Assembly (NCBI GenBank): GCA_944372565.1
Contig: CALVZR010000156.1
Coordinates: forward strand, 1 to 11,623
Direction: 5' to 3'
DNA length: 11,623 nucleotides
Origin: an uncultured Clostridia bacterium
GTDB lineage: Bacteria > Bacillota > Clostridia > Christensenellales > Borkfalkiaceae
The notes under the pieces were generated by a model that had not been told where the DNA came from, did not search any database, and worked only from the letters and a program-made list of their open reading frames with translations. The position numbers and the translations under genes were made by a program. Numbering within the stretch: position 1 is the first letter of the stretch; each line of letters opens with the position of its first letter. Of this stretch, positions 6,828-11,623 are shown one piece after another.

Positions 6828-6849
6828 TCGGACAAGCGCGTTAAAACGC

Positions 6850-6878
6850 TTGCCAAAAAGCGAGAAAAAATGTAAACT
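6850..6878 (+). promoter_or_regulatory. Promoter of tRNA-Leu
   Basis: TTGCCA (6850-6855) and TAAACT (6873-6878) with a 17-bp spacer. The start is expected near 6885, leaving a ~45-nt leader before the mature tRNA that holds two small hairpins: GTACC/GGTAC (6886-6900) and GAAAGC/GCTTTC (6902-6925). Confidence 0.6.
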
Positions 6879-6929
6879 GTATAAAGTACCGTTGCGGTAC
6901 GGAAAGCACCCTTCCGGGCGCTTTCATAA

Positions 6930-7013
6930 GCGGATGTGGCGGAATTGGCAGACGCGCAGGTTTCAGGTTCCTGTGGTAACCCCGTGCAGGTTCAACTCCT
7001 GTCATCCGCACCA
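6930..7013 (+). tRNA. tRNA-Leu(CAG)
   Basis: The acceptor stem GCGGATG pairs with CATCCGC (7003-7009), then A73 and encoded CCA. The D-arm carries GGCGGAATTGGCAGACGC, typical of bacterial tRNA-Leu. Anticodon CAG is at 6964-6966 in loop TTCAGGT. The variable arm is 12 nt (6974-6985) with a short GG-TAA-CC stem, as expected for a class II tRNA, and the T-arm is GCAGG-TTCAACT-CCTGT. The top pair of the anticodon stem would be a U-U mismatch (6961/6969), a small oddity. Confidence 0.96.
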
Positions 7014-7015
7014 GC

Positions 7016-7060
7016 AATAACGCAAGTCGAACCGAAAGGTTTCGCTTGCGTTATTTTTTT
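7016..7060 (+). terminator. Strong terminator after tRNA-Leu
   Basis: AATAACGCAAG (7016-7026) pairs with CTTGCGTTATT (7045-7055), extended inside by CGAACC/GGTTTCG, and a run of T to 7060 follows. Because the stem begins with A-rich sequence, it could also stop the minus-strand MATE transcript, which lacks a good terminator of its own. Confidence 0.85.
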
Positions 7061-7103
7061 ACCGAAAAGCAGTATTTGCGCAGTTTAACTTGGTAATTTC
7101 CGA

Positions 7104-8438
7104 TCATGTATTCTTTTCCAATCGGAAATCAATTTTAATATTTTCCTTTTTCAGCATACGAATATACAATATCATCGTCGGAATAAAGTCCAGCGCCATT
7201 CCGATGCCGAACATAAGGCAAATGCCCGGCAGGTTCGGAACAAATACCCCCGTTAAATACAGTAAAAACATTATGCCATAATAAATGCCGTCTATGCAAA
7301 TTGACTGAATCAACATAAAATGCGTTTTTCCCAAGCCGTAAAATGTGCTGTCAAAAATGCAACTGTTAAATAAAAACGTCATATAAAAAACGGTTTCTAA
7401 CAGAACGATACGGAATACGGTTTCATATTCGGCAACATTCATTACAAATTGTAAAAACGGTTTCCATACAGGGATTGAAAGCAGCCAAAGCGATGCAAAA
7501 ATACAAGTCAGGCACAAATATCCGAAGGTTTTGTTACGCACGTTTTCCCGATTTTCCGCAATTTCCTTTTTAACGACATCGGCAAGCGCGAGGCTTGGCA
7601 AAAGCAGCCATTGCCAAATAAAATTATTGGCGATCCAATAATTCCCTTGCTCTGAAACCAAATTAACCATACGCACAACCATAACCATAAACACAAGATT
7701 GCGCAACAAGGACTCTAAACCGGAAAACTTCCCGACCTTAAACCATTCTTTCAGCCAGGCAAAGCTCCACTTTTCTTTCGTAAGAAAATGAATGTCTTCT
7801 CTTCTTAATAAACAAAAAGCAATTACTAAAATTGTCAAATTGACTATAATATTTGTAACTGCAATTCCGTTTACCCCCATATTGACAGAAACAGGCAATG
7901 TACTGATAAGGAAAGTATCCAGTAAAACGGAAAGAACCGTTTGCACGCCCAAAATTATATACATATAGATGTCTTTTTTCAATGTTACTAATACAAGCAT
8001 CATAAAACGCCAAAGTGTAGAAAACAGGGCGGCAATGGTTTCTAAACGCACATAATCAATCGTCGCTTGCATTAAAGACTCATCTTGCGCCATTAAAATG
8101 ACAAGCGGTTTCGAACAGGCAATGATTATAACAGACACAATCAGATAAATCCCTGCTGTTATTGTAAGTCCCGTACGGACTTTATTTGCAAATCCGTCTT
8201 TATCTGCAAGCGATTTTCCCAATAAGAAGAATAACGGTAAAATTAACGCTTCTTGCACAACCTCATAAAAAAGATTTACCCAGGACAGCTGACTTGCAAT
8301 ATTTATGCCGCTGTCGCTCGGCAAATTTCCCAAGAAATAAATGCGTACCGTCTGATAAATCGTCGGCAGCAACATTGTTGCAAATACTGCCGCCAGCAAT
8401 CTATAATTTACTGTTTTTAATGCTCTTACGATCCGCAT
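7104..8438 (-). CDS. MATE-type multidrug efflux transporter / polysaccharide-flippase-like membrane protein
   Basis: 444 aa, the length of MATE transporters, with about 12 hydrophobic segments across the whole protein. MATE proteins export cationic drugs or metabolites using a Na+ or H+ gradient. The N-terminal stretch LLAAVFATMLLPTIYQTVRIYFLG followed by an ~80-residue repeat-like unit and the second half starting near 240 (FKVGKFSGLESLLRN) fit the two-bundle MATE layout; LDTFLISTLPVSVNMGVNGIAVTN is the recognisable mid-protein signature. Start: AAAGGAGAT (8453-8445) lies just upstream of ATG 8438-8436. The DNA is clearly AT-richer than the genes left of the tRNA, and codons favour A/T endings, which suggests transfer. 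No -35/-10 pair was found between it and the upstream hairpin. The substrate cannot be predicted. Confidence 0.85.
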   Translation of the reverse strand: MRIVRALKTVNYRLLAAVFATMLLPTIYQTVRIYFLGNLPSDSGINIASQLSWVNLFYEVVQEALILPLFFLLGKSLADKDGFANKVRTGLTITAGIYLIVSVIIIACSKPLVILMAQDESLMQATIDYVRLETIAALFSTLWRFMMLVLVTLKKDIYMYIILGVQTVLSVLLDTFLISTLPVSVNMGVNGIAVTNIIVNLTILVIAFCLLRREDIHFLTKEKWSFAWLKEWFKVGKFSGLESLLRNLVFMVMVVRMVNLVSEQGNYWIANNFIWQWLLLPSLALADVVKKEIAENRENVRNKTFGYLCLTCIFASLWLLSIPVWKPFLQFVMNVAEYETVFRIVLLETVFYMTFLFNSCIFDSTFYGLGKTHFMLIQSICIDGIYYGIMFLLYLTGVFVPNLPGICLMFGIGMALDFIPTMILYIRMLKKENIKIDFRLEKNT

Positions 8439-8539
8439 TCCCCTATCTCCTTTGTTATAATTTTTCGGTTTTCTTCAACTCATCCTATTTTCAGTTCTCA
8501 AAAAAATCCGATATACGCTTGACATTTTTGCAGATGCTG

Positions 8540-8580
8540 AAAGGACAGGGTGCAACGCTATGCATTTCGCCCTGTCCTTT
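8540..8580 (-). terminator. Hairpin at the end of the GNAT gene (probable terminator)
   Basis: AAAGGACAGGG (8540-8550) and CCCTGTCCTTT (8570-8580) form an 11-bp perfect stem with a 19-nt loop that can itself pair (TGCA/TGCA). It overlaps the GNAT stop codon (8581-8579). The T-tail on the minus strand is only TTT, so termination strength is uncertain. Confidence 0.55.
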
Positions 8581-9172
8581 ATACCCCGCTTTCTATAAAA
8601 TGTTCGTACCTCTCCCGGTATTTTGTATATATCCTGTCCTGTTCCCCGTCCAGATTCAACTGATACATGCGGAATACGACGGGGATATCTTTCGGCTGCC
8701 ATTGCTCTTTATACGAATACCGATACCGCATGCCGAGCGCTCTCATCACGCCGCCGCTCCGCGGGTTCTTCACGTCGTGCGTTGCGGTGATATACGGAAC
8801 GCCGTCTTCCCGCAGTCTTTGAATCAGCACTCTGCCCGCCTCGCTGATGATCCCTCTGCGCCAATATTCTTTCCGAAGCGCATAGCCGAGATCGCGGCTT
8901 TCGTCCGTTTCCGCCTGAATATAGCCTATCGGAAAATCGTCCGTTTTCAGGCAAACGGCGTAGGCGTATCCTTGTTTCTGCCGATAAACACGCGCAAATT
9001 TCCGTTCGTAAATTTGCGCGGCGTCCTGCATCGAGCGCGCGGGAAACCACGGCAAAAAGGTGTTTACCTCTTCATCTTGCAACAGCAAAAACAGCGCCTC
9101 GATATCGCTTTTTTCAAATTTGCGCAATATAAGCCTTTCCGACTGCAATGTCGGAGAATTGAAAACGCCCAT
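8579..9172 (-). CDS. GNAT family N-acetyltransferase (RimJ/RimL-like)
   Basis: 197 aa. GNAT enzymes transfer acetyl from acetyl-CoA to an amine of a protein, antibiotic or metabolite. SERLILRKFEKSDIEALF (11-28) is the typical first strand and helix of the RimJ/L group. GYIQAETDESRDLGYALR is the core strand pair, and KEYWRRGIISEA supplies the R/Q-x-x-G-x acetyl-CoA pyrophosphate loop (motif A). ATHDVKNPRSGGVMRALGMRY is the motif B helix with the Asn-x-x-S signature of this group. About 35 residues past the usual end are charged and Tyr/Arg-rich. A purine-rich GAGGGGAGA precedes the ATG. It follows the DUF6440 gene by 25 nt and is probably cotranscribed from the promoter at 9421-9450. The acceptor substrate is unknown. 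Confidence 0.9.
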   Translation of the reverse strand: MGVFNSPTLQSERLILRKFEKSDIEALFLLLQDEEVNTFLPWFPARSMQDAAQIYERKFARVYRQKQGYAYAVCLKTDDFPIGYIQAETDESRDLGYALRKEYWRRGIISEAGRVLIQRLREDGVPYITATHDVKNPRSGGVMRALGMRYRYSYKEQWQPKDIPVVFRMYQLNLDGEQDRIYTKYRERYEHFIESGV

Positions 9173-9197
9173 TCTCCCCTCTGCCGCTTTTTTCAGA

Positions 9198-9401
9198 TCA
9201 TTCCTTTTCTTTCCATCTTTTCAGTTCGTCTTTGCTTGTAATGACCGGTTTTCCGTTTTCGTCCAGGAGCGGCGTAAGCCCGCCCGCATAGCCGGAAAAA
9301 CGGAAATAGTAGTTGACGCCCGTTTCCGTATCCACTAAAATCTGACTTCCTTCAATTTTGCCGTGCGCATAAATCTTTATAAATCTTTCGTCGCTTTTCA
9401 T
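9198..9401 (-). CDS. DUF6440 family small protein
   Basis: 67 aa from ATG 9401-9399, with AAAAGGAGC placed 8 nt before it; a farther upstream ATG at 9443 lies at the promoter -10 and is rejected. The sequence has the hallmarks of DUF6440: an N-terminal strand (RFIKIYAHG), ILVDTETGVNYYFR, and SGYAGGLTPLLDENGKPV. The family is small, widespread in Bacillota, and has no known function that I can name. It has no signal peptide or membrane segment, so it is probably cytoplasmic. It is the first gene of a two-gene unit with the GNAT acetyltransferase. Confidence 0.85.
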   Translation of the reverse strand: MKSDERFIKIYAHGKIEGSQILVDTETGVNYYFRFSGYAGGLTPLLDENGKPVITSKDELKRWKEKE

Positions 9402-9420
9402 AAAAACGCTCCTTTTTTTA

Positions 9421-9450
9421 ATTATATCACAAAGCAGGAACAAAAGCCAA
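9421..9450 (-). promoter_or_regulatory. Promoter of the DUF6440-GNAT unit
   Basis: On the minus strand TTGGCT (9450-9445), an 18-bp spacer, and a perfect TATAAT (9426-9421) with an extended TGA just before it. The start near 9414 gives a short leader that contains the AAAAGGAGC ribosome binding site. Confidence 0.75.
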
Positions 9451-9540
9451 CGATATTCCGCCGAAAATTTGCCCGCGCAAAGCCCCGGGAAATTCTTTGC
9501 ACGGACAAATGAAATTTTTTATGCAATCTCGCTAAAACGC

Positions 9541-9569
9541 TTTACATTTCCGCAGAAAATTGCTACAAT
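9541..9569 (+). promoter_or_regulatory. Promoter of tRNA-Gln
   Basis: TTTACA (9541-9546), 17-bp spacer, TACAAT (9564-9569) with a TG two bases ahead (extended -10). The transcript would start near 9576, about 10 nt before the mature tRNA. Confidence 0.75.
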
Positions 9570-9586
9570 AATAAAGCATCTGAAAC

Positions 9587-9661
9587 AGGGGTGTCGCCAA
9601 GCGGTAAGGCCACGGACTCTGACTCCGTCATTCGTTGGTTCGAATCCAGCCACCCCTGCCA
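9587..9661 (+). tRNA. tRNA-Gln(CTG)
   Basis: AGGGGTG (9587-9593) pairs with CACCCCT (9651-9657); G73 and encoded CCA follow. The D-arm is GCCAAGCGGTAAGGC, the anticodon stem ACGGA/TCCGT, the loop CTCTGAC with anticodon CTG at 9619-9621, and the T-arm ends TTCGAAT. G73 and the loop sequence suit glutamine. The first pair is A-U rather than the weak U-A/U-G pair usual for tRNA-Gln. Confidence 0.96.
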
Positions 9662-9662
9662 T

Positions 9663-9709
9663 AAACGGGCATTTTTGGGCTGAAATCGCCGAAAAACGCC
9701 CGTTTTTTT
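9663..9709 (+). terminator. Terminator after tRNA-Gln
   Basis: AAACGGGC (9663-9670) pairs with GCCCGTTT (9698-9705), with further pairing TTTTTGG/CCGAAAAA inside, and a T-run to 9709. The stretch from here to 9802 holds no gene that I can see. Confidence 0.85.
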
Positions 9710-9802
9710 CATATTTTCAAAAAAGCGATGATCCCTTGATTCGTCTGTTTTCGGCATGCGGAGACCGAATTGGGAAATTTTTGGGAAGTAATTTTTGTCT
9801 TT

Positions 9803-9827
9803 AAAACCGCCTTTTCCCGGCGGTTTT
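9803..9827 (-). terminator. Terminator of the minus-strand remnant gene
   Basis: AAAACCGCC (9803-9811), 7-nt loop, GGCGGTTTT (9819-9827), perfectly paired. It sits 3 nt past the remnant's stop codon on the minus strand and ends in TTTTAAAG there; it is nearly symmetric and could act in both directions. Its presence right after the TAA supports the remnant having been a real gene end. Confidence 0.75.
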
Positions 9828-9830
9828 CCT

Positions 9831-10022
9831 TTAAAAATCGTAGTTCACTTTTTCCGCCTCGGCAAGGATATATTCCTGAGAATAGTCCGTATATCCCCTG
9901 TCCACGACGGAAGTTTTTACATCCTTGTCCGCCGAATGTCCGTCCCAGAGCATCACGACTTCGTGGTTTACGTTGCATTCCTTGCAACGCGTAACAACTG
10001 AACGACGAGAACAAATTCGTCG
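9831..10022 (-). pseudogene. C-terminal remnant of an unrecognised protein with a C-x2-C motif
   Basis: An open stretch of 63 codons ends in TAA (9833-9831), bounded upstream by a stop at 10025-10023. From about codon TGC 9986 it reads CKECNVNHEVVMLWDGHS, then ADKDVKTSVVDRGYTDYSQ and EYILAEAEKVNYDF. The codons look like those of the GC-rich core genes and a terminator follows at once, so I take it as the end of a real gene. No start codon precedes the Cys motif; the only ATG (9953-9951) would leave 40 residues. CKEC could be half of a zinc ribbon. I do not recognise the family. The part upstream of ~9990 (ICSRRSVVTR) looks non-coding, so the original N-terminus seems lost at the junction with the HTH remnant. 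Confidence 0.55.
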
Positions 10023-10023
10023 T
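9971..10023. repeat. Two adjacent perfect 7-bp inverted repeats at the junction of two broken genes
   Basis: CGTTGCA (9971-9977) and TGCAACG (9983-9989) flank a 5-nt loop; 12 nt later ACGACGA (10002-10008) and TCGTCGT (10017-10023) flank an 8-nt loop. No T-run follows either, so they are not ordinary terminators. They lie exactly where the minus-strand and plus-strand remnants meet. Confidence 0.55.
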
Positions 10024-10378
10024 CATACCGAAACGCAACGAATATGCAAAACACTTTACGAAAAACTTTCACGATTTACACACAAACTTAAATGTAAGTT
10101 ACCGCACAATGAGCAAGCCGTTAGATATGTCCATAGGAAACCTGACGCGTTTAGAAAAAGGCGGAGAGCCGATGCTCAACACCGTAATAAAGCTTGCTGA
10201 TTATTTCGGCGTTTCCATTACAGCTTTAATCTCTGTCTCCCCGAATTTCGATTACAAACGGCTTTCTAAAACTTTCAGCCCGAAACAGCCGCCGAAACGA
10301 ATAAACGATATTTCTTCCGAAAAGCTATCCACGCAAAATCATTTCTACAATGAACTATTATCTCCTGCAAATATTTAA
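9995..10378 (+). pseudogene. XRE-family helix-turn-helix regulator lacking a usable start (5'-truncated)
   Basis: The frame opens after TAA 9992-9994 and runs to TAA 10376-10378. It reads NKFVVIPKRNEYAKHFTKN, then LHTNLNVSYRTMSKPLDMS, IGNLTRLEKGGEPMLNTVI and KLADYFGVSITALI. This is the whole HTH_3 fold: helix 1 (EYAKHFTKNFHDL), the helix 2-turn-helix 3 segment, and the signature RLEKGGEPMLNTVIKLADYFGVSI. A ~50-residue Lys/Ser/Pro-rich tail follows. There is no ATG, GTG or TTG before ATG 10109-10111, which lies inside helix 2; starting there gives 89 aa with half the DNA-binding domain missing. A CTG at 9998 is the only near-cognate start. It is either a pseudogene cut at the 9990 junction or a gene with a non-standard start. 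AT-richer than the remnant to its left, so the two pieces probably have different origins. Confidence 0.65.
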
Positions 10379-10387
10379 AAAGAAATC

Positions 10388-10409
10388 GGGCAGTTTTTCT
10401 AAACTGCCC
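10388..10409. terminator. Bidirectional hairpin between the HTH remnant and mgtC
   Basis: GGGCAGTTT (10388-10396), loop TTCT, AAACTGCCC (10401-10409), perfectly paired. On the minus strand it is followed by GATTTCTTTTT, 47 nt past the MgtC stop, a passable terminator tail. On the plus strand the tail is not T-rich. It separates two convergent genes. Confidence 0.6.
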
Positions 10410-10455
10410 CTGTTCCGACTTCCAAAAATTTGACGTTTTAATTTCCTTTTTTTAA

Positions 10456-11115
10456 TTACTCTTCATCAAATCGTTCTACAGAAAGAATATATTGATTTTC
10501 CGCCAAAATTTTATTCAATGTCTGCGAAGAATATTCTTTATCGGTATTCAATACAGCATAATATATCGACGAATTTTCTTCCCTTTTGATCGATAAACAT
10601 TTAAAATGTTTCGCGTCAAATAGCTCTTTAATTTTCACGCTTTCATCCGTTATATGTTGGAAAACGATTTTTATCTGATAATATGTTTTTGTGCGAAACA
10701 ATTTACAATTTAAATGACAAATGCATTGTATGGCAATAATCGTAATCGTCGCGCCTGTTGCGACAGTATACATTCCTGCGCCTGCGGCCATACCAACGCC
10801 GGCCGTCGCCCAAATCCCCGCCGCTGTCGTAAGTCCGTGCATTTTTTGCCCGCGAAACATTATTATACCCGCTCCAAGAAAACCTATCCCGGAAACGATC
10901 TGCGCAGCTACCCGAGACGCGTCGGCCTCCTGTCCGCCGAACGCGTATTTACTTACCACCATTATAAGTGCGGCGCCCACACATACGATAGTATGCGTGC
11001 GTATGCCTGCTTCTTTAAAACGGAGCTTGCGTTCAAAACCGATAGCAAAGCCTAAAACGACAGAAACCGCTATGCCTATAAGGTAATTTAATTCGACTAA
11101 TATCGATTCAAACAT
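10456..11115 (-). CDS. MgtC/SapB family membrane protein
   Basis: 219 aa. The N-terminal ~135 residues hold four to five membrane helices with the MgtC/SapB signatures: GFERKLRFKEAGIRTHTIV (26-44), VSGIGFLGAGIIM (~73-85) and HGLTTAAGIWATAGVGMAAG (~92-111). The C-terminal ~80 residues are soluble and ACT-like (YYQIKIVFQHI, YYAVLNTDKEY, ILSVERF), as in full-length MgtC proteins. Family members have been tied to growth at low Mg2+ and to modulation of the F-type ATPase in pathogens; here a role in Mg2+ or membrane-energy homeostasis is only inferred. The start is ATG 11115-11113 with a weak GAGAAA upstream and TATAAT at 11135-11130. It lies 23 nt after the rhamnosidase-like gene on the same strand. 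Confidence 0.9.
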   Translation of the reverse strand: MFESILVELNYLIGIAVSVVLGFAIGFERKLRFKEAGIRTHTIVCVGAALIMVVSKYAFGGQEADASRVAAQIVSGIGFLGAGIIMFRGQKMHGLTTAAGIWATAGVGMAAGAGMYTVATGATITIIAIQCICHLNCKLFRTKTYYQIKIVFQHITDESVKIKELFDAKHFKCLSIKREENSSIYYAVLNTDKEYSSQTLNKILAENQYILSVERFDEE

Positions 11116-11129
11116 TTTTTAATTTTCTC

Positions 11130-11135
11130 ATTATA
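11130..11135 (-). promoter_or_regulatory. Possible -10 box of mgtC at the end of the upstream gene
   Basis: A perfect TATAAT (11135-11130 on the minus strand) lies between the rhamnosidase stop and the MgtC start. The -35 region at 17 bp is poor (TTCAAG), and the predicted leader would be under 10 nt, so this may be chance in AT-rich DNA. Confidence 0.3.
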
Positions 11136-11138
11136 ATA

Positions 11139-11623
11139 TCATTGCACGTATTCTTGAATAAATTTTATTACGCCTGCAGACCAGCCGTGACATAAACTGT
11201 GTCTGAAACCGCGATAGCAGTAAGCGCCAAAATCACCGTGTAGATCCTTTAATCCGTTTTCGGGAATTTCGTCTATCCTCCCGCTTCCCTCAAGCCATTC
11301 TATATTGAAATCTTCCCAAAATGTTGTCGCTCCGCGACTCAGCATGCCCCCGTAATATTCTTTCATGATCGCAACAGCGCGGAACGTTTCGCTTGTTTCG
11401 GCAACTGCTTTTAAAATATAATAACTCATAAACGTAGAAAGACCTTTTGCGCCGCCCGTCAACAATATTTGTTTTTCGTTTTCGCTTATTTCGCCCAACG
11501 CCATATATTTCAGCCCGATCGCCTGTTTCGAGCTTTTGATTTCAACAGGTTTTCTCATCAATTTTCCGAGTATCGAACGAGAAAGCGAAGTATCGATTCC
11601 CATCTGATTCTGTAAATCTATCG
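11139..11623 (-). CDS. Alpha-L-rhamnosidase-like glycosidase (GH78-type), C-terminal part, cut by window edge
   Basis: 161 codons are visible and the frame is open through the right edge (…IDLQNQMGIDT), so the Met at 11603 is internal. Landmarks of the C-terminal half of the catalytic (alpha/alpha)6 barrel: LKYMALGEIS, LTGGAKGLSTFMSYYILKAVAE, MKEYYGGMLSRGATTFWEDF, then IDEIP..LKDLHGDFGAYCYRGFRHSLCHGWSAG. The GATTFWEDF and HSLCHGW blocks are characteristic of bacterial alpha-L-rhamnosidases and related six-hairpin glycosidases, which remove terminal rhamnose from plant glycosides or polysaccharides. The protein stops soon after the HGW block, without the long C-terminal beta domain of many GH78 enzymes. 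The N-terminal domains and any signal peptide are outside the window. It is AT-richer than the core genes. Confidence 0.8.
   Translation of the reverse strand, partial: IDLQNQMGIDTSLSRSILGKLMRKPVEIKSSKQAIGLKYMALGEISENEKQILLTGGAKGLSTFMSYYILKAVAETSETFRAVAIMKEYYGGMLSRGATTFWEDFNIEWLEGSGRIDEIPENGLKDLHGDFGAYCYRGFRHSLCHGWSAGVIKFIQEYVQ

Noticed and set aside
8518..8523. TTGACA on the plus strand
   Set aside because: No -10 box at 16-18 bp and no plus-strand gene follows.
8475..8525. Possible 16-codon leader peptide (MSSVYRIFLRTENRMS) ahead of the MATE gene
   Set aside because: No ribosome binding site and no attenuator-like alternative hairpins; such short frames occur by chance.
9587..9661. tRNA-Gln as an integration site with a duplicated 3' end
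   Set aside because: No copy of the tRNA 3' sequence was found farther right in the window.
9971..10023. Twin hairpins as an integron attC or phage att site
   Set aside because: The GTTRRRY/RYYYAAC core pair is absent and there is no integrase or second copy in the window.
1..11623. CRISPR array, insertion sequence, toxin-antitoxin or phage module
   Set aside because: No regularly spaced repeats, transposase, integrase or recognisable toxin-antitoxin pair was seen on either strand.

Overview
The window looks like chromosomal DNA from an anaerobic Bacillota (Clostridia-type) bacterium. The evidence is the fakA/plsX/fakB lipid genes, strong AGGAGG-type ribosome binding sites, sigma-A-like promoters, Bacillota-type tRNAs with encoded CCA, and an alpha-rhamnosidase-like glycosidase typical of gut fermenters. 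The genus cannot be read from the sequence; a Christensenellales-like gut lineage is only a guess.

Left part (1-7013): GC-rich core genome. On the minus strand there is a tight lipid operon, read right to left: fakA (fatty acid kinase, 2058-3710), plsX (1054-2049), a DegV/FakB fatty-acid-binding protein (188-1057), and the start of a PlsC-like acyltransferase that runs off the left edge and seems to carry a frameshift. Together these would activate exogenous fatty acids to acyl-phosphate, exchange them with acyl-ACP and build phospholipid. A perfect 9-bp inverted repeat brackets the predicted -10 box upstream of fakA and is a candidate operator. Next come a divergent pair of unrecognised envelope genes, a lipoprotein (3893-4552, minus) and a membrane-anchored protein (4722-5309, plus). 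The latter is followed closely by guaB (IMP dehydrogenase, 5328-6782). A tRNA-Leu(CAG) with its own promoter and a strong terminator closes this part.

Right part (7061-11623): accessory DNA, mostly AT-richer. It holds a MATE-type transporter (7104-8438, minus), a DUF6440 + GNAT acetyltransferase pair (minus), and a tRNA-Gln(CTG) with promoter and terminator. Next is a scar where two broken genes lie back to back: a minus-strand C-terminal remnant and a plus-strand XRE/HTH regulator lacking a start codon. An MgtC/SapB membrane protein and the C-terminal part of an alpha-L-rhamnosidase-like enzyme (both minus) end the window; the enzyme runs off the right edge.

The most interesting material is the fak/plsX operon. 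Its FakB lacks the usual His of the C-terminal glycine motif, its PlsX has an altered N-terminal motif, and it has a palindromic operator candidate. The remnant junction near 9990 is also notable. I found no CRISPR array, insertion sequence, transposase or phage gene.
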